Assembly (NCBI GenBank): GCA_016785225.1
Contig: JAFBJZ010000831.1
Location: 6,458,001 to 6,522,000, forward strand
Direction of reading: 5' to 3'
DNA from: Psettodes erumei
Lineage: Eukaryota; Chordata; Actinopteri; Pleuronectiformes; Psettodidae
DNA: 64,000 nucleotides
The notes under the pieces are model-generated. The model saw nothing but the letters and a program-made list of their open reading frames with translations, did no database searches and had not been told where the DNA came from. Position 1 is the stretch's first letter, and every line of letters starts with the position of its first letter. A program made the position numbers and the translations under genes. This document shows, piece after piece, positions 24,373-35,900 of this stretch.

Positions 24373-27300
24373 TCAGAGGTGGCCTATGGGGTTTGCTGGG
24401 TCAGTCAGACTGGGATGAAAAGCAAGGTGCATGGACTGTGGATCTGTCATGACTGTGGACGCCTTCTCCTCCTCTCTCCTCCGCAGACATGCTGCCTTTG
24501 GGTTCAGGTTCCTCTCTGTGGGATTCAACAGACGACAGGGTTATTATTTAACTAAACAAAGCAGCTGAAGGTGTGTGGTTGTATACAGGGATATTTGTTA
24601 ATTAATCCATCCCCTGCTAGGATCTGGCTCGGTCTTCCTTGTCTGTGCGTGTGGGGGTGTGGCGTGTATTCCCAGGTGTGATTTTGGTCCGTTCCCGCTA
24701 ACTCCAGCGATCACCTGTTCTTCGTCAAGCAATCATCTGCAGCTGTTGTTAAAAAGACCGGTCCTCCTTTTCACTAGTCCCCAGATTGTTCAGTGTCACA
24801 GTCAGTAACTGATCCCCGGCTACTCTTCGAGCAGTTACATTGCTTGCTCTCTGCTACCTATTTGCTTTATATGTCTAATCCACACTCCTTTGCTGCTCAG
24901 CGTCATGTCTGCCTCACCCTTGGACACAGATATGGAGCATGGATTTTCACTCTATCCACGCCGAACCACTTTACAGCTTCGACCACACACCTTGCTATCA
25001 GTGCAACCCTCCAGCCAGCTCAGAAAGCTGATTAATTTTTGTTTAAATCTTTAAATCAACAAAATGTCTGCGGAATTCCGTCCGCCTCTCAAGATATTTC
25101 AGTCTGGATAAATTCAGGTAATACAAATTTTTGGGCCCTGTAGCCAACAGGTTACTCTCCTGCACTACAAACTCAAAGCTCCCCTTAATGATTACTGTCT
25201 CTTTTAATTGCTTGAGCAGAACCAGGGCCCCATGTTTTAGTTTCCCTCATCAGCGGGGGGACATGCAGCCTGTCCTGCACCATCTGGCCCTGCAGCAGCA
25301 GCAGCAGCAGCAGCAGCAATGCACTGACCTCTGACTTGTTGTTCCAGGCTGAGGATCACTGCCACAGCCTGGTGCAGCACCAGCAGTTTGGTCTGCGGCT
25401 TCTCGCTCTTGAGGTGCAGCTGACACATGTGACCCAGCTCCTTGAAGGCCTCGTTGATGTCCCGCACGCGCAGACGTTCACGGGCATTGTTGGCCATCCT
25501 CCTCTCGCGCTCGCGTTCGGCCTTCTGCTCCGGGCTCAGGTCCTCATCCTCATGGATGCTACAACAACAGCGTGCAGTAAAAATATCTTTATGAATCTAT
25601 AATTTGTGATAAATTCTATGTTTTTAAAATGTATGTCTAAGCTCATGTGGATCCAAGAGGAGGATTCAGCAGATTACACACTGGAGGAGTGTGTTGTACA
25701 GTGTTTTTTTCTGCCCTCTGCTGGCCACTGAGCTGACATCATTTTTTGACATAGTTTTTGAGTCTCCTCTCTCCTGTTATCTGATATGCCCATTTGTCTC
25801 ATGAAAGGGGTTCACATAGAACATTGACAACATGCTCATGCAGTCAGTCACACATTTCTAAAATCAAATTTTATTTACATCAGTCAGTGTCTATTCTTGT
25901 CAGGAGATGCAATTTGTGTCATTTAAAAACATGTTTTATTTTCCATTATTTTATCATTTGGTTTAAATTTTTAAAAAAAACTATGTTCAATAGAAAAATT
26001 GTTGCTGGAGGTCATTCACATATGCCAACACTGATATTCCTCAAGCCTATTATAGTTCTAAATAAAAAGAGAGCATGCACTCAGATAGCTGATGTCATGA
26101 GGAGGTTTGTCCCGAAGTAACCTCAGAGACTTTACATCAGGACACATCATCAAATCTGTGAGATTTTCAAAGGCTTTCCAATCACAACAACTTTTATATA
26201 CCCCATACTCTAATGCCATGTTCAATAACAAAACCATGAAAATGGATCTAAAACAGGCATTTTTCACTATTTCACAAACTAAACATTAAATGGTTGTAAG
26301 TTGCAGTCCCAGGCTAAAGATTACAAGTGGAGTGAAAACTGAACTGACACTAAGACTGTGGTTACTATGAACTGTACATCCTAGCAGCTGTTCTTATCCC
26401 TCTTTTTTCATCATTTAATTTACGGCAACTTCAAGCGACATGAAGAAGAAATATGAGGCAGAGCTAAATGGACTGGCGTGGACACAGCTGTCCTTCACAG
26501 AAGGGGGTCTGACAGTATTTAAATTAGTGAAACTGAAAGGCAAGAAGGCATTAATACTTGTCTTTGACTGAGAAACTCTTATGTAATCACATTACATATG
26601 CAGTGCATAAACCTGAAAAAATGTTGATTTTGCTTCATGAATGTGTCTCAAATTACTCAAAAATATGATTTATTATGCAGTTTCAATATCACTAGAAATG
26701 ACTGGCTGCATAATCAGCACAATAAGTCTGGAGCAGTGTTTTTACGGTTTTATGCAAGACAGTAGTTGTGTGACCAAGTGTATTCTGTTTCTTGTGGGAT
26801 TAATAAAAATGTTTTTTTGTGTTTACCTGTTCCTTGCGCTGTTTTCCTCTTGTGTTTTGTGTTCACTCTCCTCATCTGATCTCTGGCTGTCAGAGCTGTG
26901 ACTGTGATTGGTGTGTATCATCTCTTCCCTTTCCCCGCTTTCCATCTTCAGCTCCAGATTACCCTGAACTCCCATTCCTCCTGTGGGATGTCACACAAAA
27001 CACACACACACACACACACACGCAAAAAGGAAATTTTGAACCCCTAATAGCTCAAAGGTTGCATACGGCAAATAAAGAAGGTGAAATACAGGAATGAAGT
27101 AGTGGATAGATGAGAGGAAAAACTCACCTCTACCTCCACCACCTTGGATGGGCTGAAGTGTGGCCCTCTGTCTGGCCGGGTATGGGTGGCCATTTTGTGT
27201 GCGGTTCTGGAAGGCCGAGTGGTTGCTGTTCATACTGACAGCTTCAACCTTTACGACACACAAAGAACGGGACGAGAAAAGGGCAGTATTCGTTTGTTCA

Positions 27301-27907
27301 CAAGTCCTCCCCTAGAGCATTGGACACGTAAAAATTCACTAAATGTTGAGGGTGAATTACGTTGTGGCACCATAAATATTTTCTATGACAGCGACAAGCC
27401 TGGCTCATTCACATACCAACATCTGCCCTCTCATTTCCATCGCAACCCTGGGTAGATCTCTTGCTCTACAGAATTAATATAATCTCAGACAATCTTAATC
27501 CTTCCCTTAAAACTACTATACACTCCCTCAACATACCCCTAATTCTCTTCAGGAACGATTTACTCCTAACCAAATACATCATTTGGAAAAAATAAAAGTG
27601 AGAGAATTTAATACCCCCCCCCCCAAAAGGATTAGACTAAAAACCCCTTTCCCCTGCATATACTTCCACTCCAGCTGGGCTAAAATCCCCTTGGTCTGCT
27701 GAAAGGGAAACATGCTGGAGTGGGAGTGCACGATGTAGCCCCCCCCACCCCCCATCACCCCACAGTGGAGTCCACACATACTGTACACTGCCCATACAAG
27801 GACGACACATTACAGCACTCTCCCATTGTGCTCAGCTTCCTTTTTCAAGGACAACAACCTTTACATGAGGAAAACATGCAGATGTAGCAGGCGGAAAATT
27901 CCTGAGA

Positions 27908-27944
<37 letters not shown>

Positions 27945-30929
27945 ACAACAAATTTCCAGACATATCCTTCCTTAAATACTTCAAAGTAATGGTTGTTAAC
28001 CATGGCTGGAGTGTGACACGTGAGCGGCAGAGTGTTGGCAGAGCCTGGGTGGCCGTGGTTGGTCTGGTTCAGCAGGCCGTGGATGTCAGGGGGCAGACCG
28101 ACCGTGGGGCCCACAGCATGGTTTCTTAGGACGTGGATCACATCGTCAAGTCTGTCCAGACGGTCCTCCACCTGAGACTGTAAACACCAGGAGACCAAAA
28201 AAAAGTCAAAACTGCACTTTTTTGTGGCATGTGGCAAGTCTCAAAATGGTATAATAAGCAAATATCACATATTATTATTACATAACATAGATTATAGTGA
28301 CATTTTCATCATGGTCCAGTTTTTCAGGTATGTAGATATGGTATGTACACATGCAAAAGCATTTAGACATGTTTAAATATAATTTTATGATATGTTTGAT
28401 TTTCCACTTCCACCTTCACTCTTTATTACATTTTCCGAAATGCTGCCATGAGTTTCATTTATCATTTATTTAGACATCCATCCATTAATTATTGCTGTAT
28501 AAATAAATGGGGTATGATATTAAATTAGGTTTTTACCATTGATATGAGTGTAGACTCATAATGTGGCGAAAACTGGTGCCTGAACTGAACTCCGGGGCCA
28601 AATGTTAGCACCTGAAAGGAAGAAAACAACCAAAATAGAATATGAAGAAGCCAAGACATACACCAAAATATAAATGTCACTCTGAGCGGGTGCCATTTTC
28701 ACCTGCAGGTTCAGCCGTGTTTGGCAGTGGAGACGGAGTCCTCACCGGCGTGGACGAGCTGGAGGGGAAGCTGCTGCTGGTGTGATCAGGGGAATAAATC
28801 TGGCAGCCGGCAGGGAGAGGGAGAGAAGGAGGGGGGAGGGGTGGCACCAGGGCATGGATCATTTTAAAAGCACAACTTGTCATTTCTGCGTGAGGTTTTA
28901 CAGCTGCTGCCACAGCCTTTGGAACAGGCTCGTAACCTGAGCTAAACTCATCAATTCTGGTCATTTTACTAGTCGGCAGCCAATAAAAAGTCCAGCAGCA
29001 CAAAAGTCACCCTTCGTTAATATGCGCTAGCCTGTCACTGGCAGGGAGGAACAACTATTTCCTTTTTGCATTATACCGCTGGGACTCTCAAGGCTTGGTT
29101 TTATGCTCTGGTCCGACTGCTTGAACATAACAAGGCATAGATGAGTCAGTGTAACGGGGTTGAGGTGGTGCATACTTACAGAGGCAAGAGCTTTGCCCAA
29201 AGTGTCGCCTGTCTGTGACCCTCCTGACACATTCCCCTGCCTCCCTGAGACTGAAAAAGAAAGAGTCACCGTAAAGACCCATCAAATCCAAGATGAAAAA
29301 AGCAGTAAAGATTATATTCCCCATTCCCTCACCTGCTGTATTCTCTGAGGTGTTGACTGATGGAGCGTGTGGTGCCGTGTTGTTGCGGTGAAAAGTGGAC
29401 ATGGGTGGGAGGCCCCTGTTCATATCAGCAGCCATCACTGAGTGTGGAGAGTAGTCCTGAACAGTGAGCAAGCACATGATTAAATACACGAGGGGGGGGG
29501 GGTCAAAATGTGCTGCGCTGTGAACATCCGAGGTCCTGGGCGTAAATCTCACCAGGTGACTGTGTGGTGGTGGCTGCAGGCTGCTGTAGCTCCCCGGCAG
29601 CGTTTGGTGGGTTGTGGCTGCTCCCAGTGCACCTTCATAGCCCTGCTGGTTCAGCCCGTTTACAGCATTCCAGATGTCGGGCGAATTGCTTGTCCCCTCT
29701 AAAAATGCAACGATATGTTATAGCCTGCACTGGAACAGCATCTCAAGCAGAGCAGTCCAGCTCGACACCAGCCTCCATGAGAACAACTGGTTGAATTAGA
29801 GCAAACGTTTAACACTTGTTAAGTCCACAAATGGGCTGTTAGCATGACCACAGACTCTGATTCTTGTTTTCTATGTTTTTATTGTGGTTTTCGGTTGTTT
29901 TTTTAAGCTATGGTTTTATTCCATGAATATTTGATTTCTTTTCTGGTGAAATTTGGCTTTTTTGATTCAGATTACATGACTTGAATGAACAGGCTAAAAA
30001 AAATGAATAAACATGATCATCATTTTGCATTGCTTGAGCTCACCAAAGAAGGTGCTTGCAAACACATTGTTGGGGGCCTTATTGGACGGATGTAAAGATG
30101 GATTCTGGTTGATGTCGTCATTAGTGGGAGACTGCCCATAAACCTAAAGAGAAGGATTTATTGAAAGCACTGTTGTAAAAAAAACAACAACTTTAAAGCA
30201 TAAGAAAATGTATAATCAAACACAAATTATATAATGCATATAATGTATTACTCAAACCCACATTTATTGACGCAAACATACGAGTGCTATGAGCGCAGGC
30301 TGAAGCAACAGTATTATGAAAACAAAGCAGAGAGCTGATGCACACTTAGAGCTATTGCGATAATCCATAAGCTGTAGATCCATGCACCTCCTCATCCGGA
30401 TTTAGGAACCATTCACCATGAGAAATCCCTGCCCTAATCATGATCAGGTTCGGCTGGCTTCAGAAGACTGGGATACAATTCTCTCCCAACTGAAATTGAA
30501 TTACAGGCCTTCTCATGCTTTGCCCTAAACTAAAACAGGGAACTGAGTCTCATCCTGATGAGCTCTCCCCGTGGGAAACAAAATATAAGTAGCAAACTCA
30601 TTCATCAAGAATTGCACCAAAGACACCTTTGGCGTATGTGTTTTCTTGTCGTTTTACTTGCAAGCGCAGGGCCACAAAACTGCACATATGCACACAAAAC
30701 ACACCAACACATGCTCACTCACTCAAACACACCAAGAGGTCTGGGCTGCACCTGCACCTCCCTCGATCGCTTTGATGTGCCCCAGGAAATGAAAATAAAC
30801 CTCCCTGCGCAGCATCAATGGGGTGTCAGTTACCCGGACGACAAGTTCTGTAAAGCAGGCTATTAAAGACTCTCTTGAGTATGCTCGCGCAAGCACACTC
30901 ACAATCTCTCACACATACACGCAGGCACG

Positions 30930-30970
<41 letters not shown>

Positions 30971-32684
30971 CCATGACCCTGGCTGGCATGAGTCCCATGG
31001 TGATTGTGGGCTAGGCCAAACAGAGGAGCCCCTGCCGACACTGGGCCCGTCTGAGCCGCCATGGGCAGCATATGGCGGAGGATAAAGCCAATTGTCCTCC
31101 TTACCATCAGCATAGCAGGCGACCCGTTAATAATGGTCACACCCCCGCCCCAGCACGCCCTCTCTGGCCCCTGTTGGAGAGGGGCCGTCACCATGGCATC
31201 CTCTTTTAGCATAGCATTGATTTAAGAACCATCAATCATGGCATCACAAATGATAAGAGACTTTTTTTTCTCCAGCAAATAAAGACCACAACTAAGAGCG
31301 ACCTGAAATACTACAAAACATTCATATCTGCTTGAAGTAATCATTACTGAACATGTGTCGTTGAATTTTCCAAATTTATTATAATCTGAAACCACCTCTG
31401 AACATGCACAAAAAGAGCAAACAGCTACACTACTTTCCCCATTGTAAATGTACACAGCATTATGATGCTCGATGAGTGAAATATCAACTTGCTATTCAGG
31501 GCCTATGCTGTGCTTGGCCATGACCAACTCCAGCCACATGCAACCAATTTTCTGCCTCTGTGATCCACGATGTCTGGATATGGTTAGTCTCACAGAGATC
31601 AAAGCTGCCTTTGATAATGGCTGCAGCGGTGGAGGGACTGCTCCAACATAGCAGGGTTAAATCAAATAGAAATAGCAGCAATCTGCTTCATGTCAAGTTG
31701 TTTTCTGCTGCTCGGCTTGACTACATGGTGCTCAGCTAACAGGAAGTCTCGCCGGTGCATTTTAACACCAGTTTGTCACCACGAAACCACAGGTGAGTGA
31801 GGGCTTGTAGTGTTATATAACTGAATGATAACATTATTGTGGGTGCTGTGCATGGGTAATGAGTTATCGGTGGTTTGATTTATGAATATTTGTGATTCCT
31901 AATGTCAGTAGGTTACATCTAAAAATTTAAATGCAGTTAATAGGAACTAAATAACATAATTTCTTTTTAAAAATCAAATGACCAAAGGGATATCCAGTAA
32001 GATTTATAACCTTGTAACATTTACACAAACTCTTACAATTCTTGCATTAACTTCCACTAAGTTGTAACTACTTAAGTCTAAACAAAGGACAAGAGTAAGC
32101 TTCATATCATATACACAGTGCCTCAAGGCACTAACAGTAACACATTAAGTACAAACCATAAACATGTCACATTTAAAAACACAAAGCTCTTTCTCTCTCT
32201 GTCACACACACACACACACACATTCAAATAAAACAACGCTTAATATCCCAGCAAGTGTTCAGTGCAGAGCAGGAAACATTCCCACCAACTCAAAAGAGCC
32301 CCATGAAAGGAATATCCAAATGAGACTTAGAGATCTTAATTTATAATAACTGTTATATAGGTTGCATATTTGAATACATTTCTTACTGATGCACATTTTG
32401 TATTTCCCATCTTGAGAAACACATTGTTTAAGCACAGATATTGGTATAAAGCTGAAAACTAGAGGTGAATCATTGAAGTCAAACAACCACAACACAACAT
32501 CTGAGAGGATGAAGAGCATTTCAGAGTGCAACAGCATCATCACCAAACACACACTGACAGTGCCATGTAACCTCTAAGAAAATGAGACATAAAGATATAT
32601 CAGAGATGTACTCACTGGTTTCATGTTGTAGCAATACATCAATGAGTTGTTGCCTGTGCCAGAGACAGGGTGAGCACAGTACAT
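24373..32684 (-). CDS. tcf12: E-protein transcription factor TCF12/HEB, short (Alt) isoform
   Basis: Class I bHLH factor that dimerises with tissue bHLH proteins on E-boxes. Exons: 32684-32616 (Alt start, [17 protein letters not shown]), 30143-30044, 29698-29553, 29456-29333, 29250-29180, 28799-28746 or -28703, 28611-28537, 28177-28001, 27248-27128, 26980-26827, 25558-25329, 24515-24373. With the 28746 donor the total is 1464 nt, 487 aa, fully open. Landmarks: [12 protein letters not shown] with [13 protein letters not shown] (activation domain 2), [18 protein letters not shown], the bHLH ([55 protein letters not shown]) and C-terminal [16 protein letters not shown]. The usual donor at 28703 would shift frame, because the following exon seems to carry one extra base. 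The 3' edge of the 28177 exon (28001) is ambiguous with GAA|GTATTT. Long-isoform exons with the N-terminal AD1 were not found. Tcf4 and tcf3 are less likely from content and neighbourhood. Confidence 0.93.
25292..25318. repeat. Triplet repeat beside the bHLH-exon donor of tcf12
   Basis: Nine triplets, (CTG)n on the transcribed strand. It begins about ten bases inside the intron that follows the bHLH exon (donor at 25327-25328). Confidence 0.9.
27914..27940. repeat. (AC)n microsatellite
   Basis: In the tcf12 intron just downstream of the exon ending at 28001. Confidence 0.9.
30144..32615 (-). other. tcf12: tcf12 intron 1 (Alt transcript)
   Basis: 2.5 kb between the Alt first exon and the exon starting VYGQSPTND. 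Contains a long (CA)n at 30932-30967 and a short one near 32205-32222. No further tcf12 exon recognised. Confidence 0.6.
30932..30967. repeat. (CA)n microsatellite
   Basis: About 18 CA units in tcf12 intron 1. Confidence 0.95.
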
Positions 32685-32900
32685 AACTCTGTCTGGTTCA
32701 GTGCAAGACTCCACGGCTCACAATTCAGTCCACACACGGCTTGTCCGTCCGTGTCTCTACTCATGTGTCTATAGTCCACATGTACTCCTTCCCCCTAACC
32801 TACCCCTGCTGGTCATGCAGCTACCCGCAGACAACTTATGCAAATGAGGGCCGGACCATTCTAGGCAGCAGAGAGGGGTGAGCGAGGGTTGATGCTATTA
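32685..32900 (-). promoter_or_regulatory. tcf12: Putative promoter of the tcf12 Alt transcript
   Basis: Sequence directly upstream of the Alt start codon. A perfect POU octamer (ATGCAAAT on plus) is at 32838-32845, about 155 bases upstream of the ATG. By analogy with mammalian TCF12/TCF4, short isoforms start from an internal promoter here. The start site itself is not determined. Confidence 0.4.
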
Positions 32901-35900
32901 TTGTAGTGTAAGCCTGGTGCAGCATATTATGAGCATCCTTTATTGTTTGTTTTATGAGAGAAAATTAACAAAAGAAACATAATTAGGCTGTGGTGCTTAA
33001 TGTTAATGGACAGTGAAGGGGTCTGTCAGTGAGAAAAATAGTAACCTCAAAATAACTAACTAACTTGTAATAAGGAGGGAATTCCCCGTTCAGGCATGAC
33101 CAAACAGGATGACCACACCAGTCCAAAGAAAATAAATACGTAAAATAAAGTCACCATCAATGTGGGTTATACATTCAGTTGTTAAAGTGCCATCCTGTTC
33201 CTGTGACATCCTATGTTGTGTGAAATCATAAACTCAGAAATTCCTCCTCAGGACCAGCGAGCAGTGATGACGCCATGAAGATTATCCTGTTAGCCCAGGT
33301 AGAGGGTTCCTGTAAACAGAGGATACCACACCCCTGTCTGACCTACATTTACAAATAGAACCAAATCTTAGTTTGTAAGCACGTGTAGCGTGGCAAGCTC
33401 ATCCAGAGGCCAGGTTAAAGGTTATTTATACAGTAGACTGTCTGGGTGACCTGCTAATGAACAGCAGACACACTTCCTGTTTGAGGTCCAACAGTCTGTT
33501 GCCCCACTGCTTGAAAATCACTGTGACCCACTGCACGTGCAAACAAACAACTCACCGTTATGATTTCTGAATATCTTCTGAATTTCTTCCAGGAAAGTCA
33601 ACATCCTAAGCTGTTCATATTTAAACGATTTATCAGTCAGAATAGTGGGTGTGTAAACAGCACAAGGAGCTGGCCTGCAGTGTTGTGCGCCATACTTTGT
33701 TACAGAAACGGTAGGAAGAAGAAGCACTGCATTCGCCATGATGCACAGACTTGCAGTGTGGCACACAGTCCCGGGAAGGCATTTTGTCCTGGAGAGACCT
33801 CACAAGAATCCAGTGAAATAATTCCCATTGAGACAGCTACAAAGTATTTATCTGAAACACATTGTCTCACTAACTAAAGACACTGGGGACTGGTTGTACT
33901 GTGACCACACTAACAGTTTTACTGGAATCTTTCCATAGCATCTATTTCAGTTTATGTCTTTGAGAAAATGTTTGCAGTGGCTGCGCAGAGTAATGCACAT
34001 TTAGCACAGGTTGGTTTTTTAAAGTACTTTATGGTACTTCTTAAAGAATTGGCGCTATCAGGCGTAACTATCCATCACTAAGTAATTAGAAAACTGTTAC
34101 TTAAGAAGCATGACCATAATTTGGAGATTACGGTGTCAAATGGCACACCAATAAATTGATCTGAAAGCAAACAAACTACCGTCAACTGGTTTCAATCCAT
34201 TTGAAGGTGAGCTGTGCAGCCAGCACAGTTTCTTTAAAGTCAAAGTCTAATCCTGACTATCGACATTAGTGTTAACTGGGTTAGGAGGTCAGTCTGTCCA
34301 TCTTCATCAGAACAATCATTTGTGAATCATTCATCTTTTTTTAGGGATTACGTTATTTTTTCATGAAATTACCATTTTGCTTACAATGAGAAAATTGCTT
34401 TAATGCAGGTGTTTTGAGCCAAATATTAAAAAAACACACACATTATTTGTAAAAACATATAATACAAGAACACCATTGGCTACTGAATAACATTTCCCAT
34501 TGACAGAGATCAGTTCTCCTATCTGAGATACTATGAGTATATAACACACACACACAAACACATCTTGGGTAAATGATCCAGGAGCAAATATATACAGTCC
34601 CCTAACCCTGAACTTTGCATCAATCTTACTTAATTGCAGTCTTGTCAGGAGTGTGATTATTCAAACAGGTAATGCAAATGTTAATGAGTTCAAATTTGCA
34701 TATCTTTATTTTCCCATGGTTGAAATGTCATTGGTTATGGTGCTCTACAATGAAGAATGTCACTCCTGATGGCCCCCTGATATGCTGTTGGCCATTAAGA
34801 GGCCAAAAAAAGAGCAACCGAAGGGGATGGAGGAGAAATAAATAGGGAGCCGTGCTCAAAATAAAACGATGACTTTTATATGCAAATAAATTTTAAAACA
34901 CATTCAAGTAATCACCCCACCATTGTAGTACTCTGTCATCAAATTAAATTTTTGCAAAATATAATTTTGTAAGGTGCAAAAAATCTGAAATAATCCTATT
35001 GAAAAGGGGGAAAAATCTGATATTGATGTAGAAAGAACCCCCCCACAGAATCTCTTCGCAGTCTGAACTCATCGTTGTCCTTTTTGTGTACAGTATGCTG
35101 TTGTGCTTACTATGCCTTCAACACACATTTCAAGTGTTGTTGGCATATTCCTCGTCGTCATGCGCCTGATTTGACATGGCTTAAATAACTATCTTCCTGC
35201 CAGTGATTGGCATTCGCACAGGAAGGGGGTGAGTGGGACTGGGGAGCAGATGGTGACATTCCACATGACCAAACTGATCAATCAGCATGCTGGGACGCAG
35301 GTGCAGCACAGGCGGGCAGCACCACACCATCTATTTCACCATCTACGGGGCACAAATACACAGGCACCAATTGTGGCACCCTGAGGGTCTGCATGCTCCT
35401 CTGTCCCGCTGTGCCAAGGTTGATGACATCAGAATTTCCCATCCGCTCTTCCACAGGATGCCAAGAAAAAGGAGGGGGGAAAAAACACTATATAAAATCT
35501 GCAATAACAGCCTGGCCTGGGATAGGTTGTGTAAATGACGTCAAAGCCAGGGACTCCCATTTTTTGTTCTGGTACTAAATCGATTAACCAAAGGAAAAAG
35601 CAGACAAAAGTGCATTGTTACTTTGGGGAGATTGGTAACAAAATTTTGGGGCTAAAACGACTGTAATGTCGTTCTTACTGCAGACACACTGTGATACTTA
35701 ACTCAAACACTGTTAGATTCACATAGCTTCAAGTTTAGGTTTTTCAGAAACATGACATACCTTCGATGATTCACTACTGATTAATCCTATGATTATTTTC
35801 TTCAAATTAGCTTCTTCCATTAACCAATGCCAGAAAGACTATTAGACGGTCTAGAATGTTCAGTATTTCATCATACATGAAGAGAAAAGTTGCAAATACT

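Noticed and set aside
27990..28001. Later donor GAA|GTATTT for the tcf12 exon at 28177
   Set aside because: Also in frame, but ATG|GTTAAC fits the known E-protein exon border before VGTHRED; not fully excluded.
30932..30967. Tandem repeats as a CRISPR-like array
   Set aside because: Plain (CA)n microsatellite in a vertebrate intron.
35207..35578. 123-codon plus-strand open frame
   Set aside because: Low-complexity composition, no recognisable domain, overlapping open frames of similar size; most likely chance.
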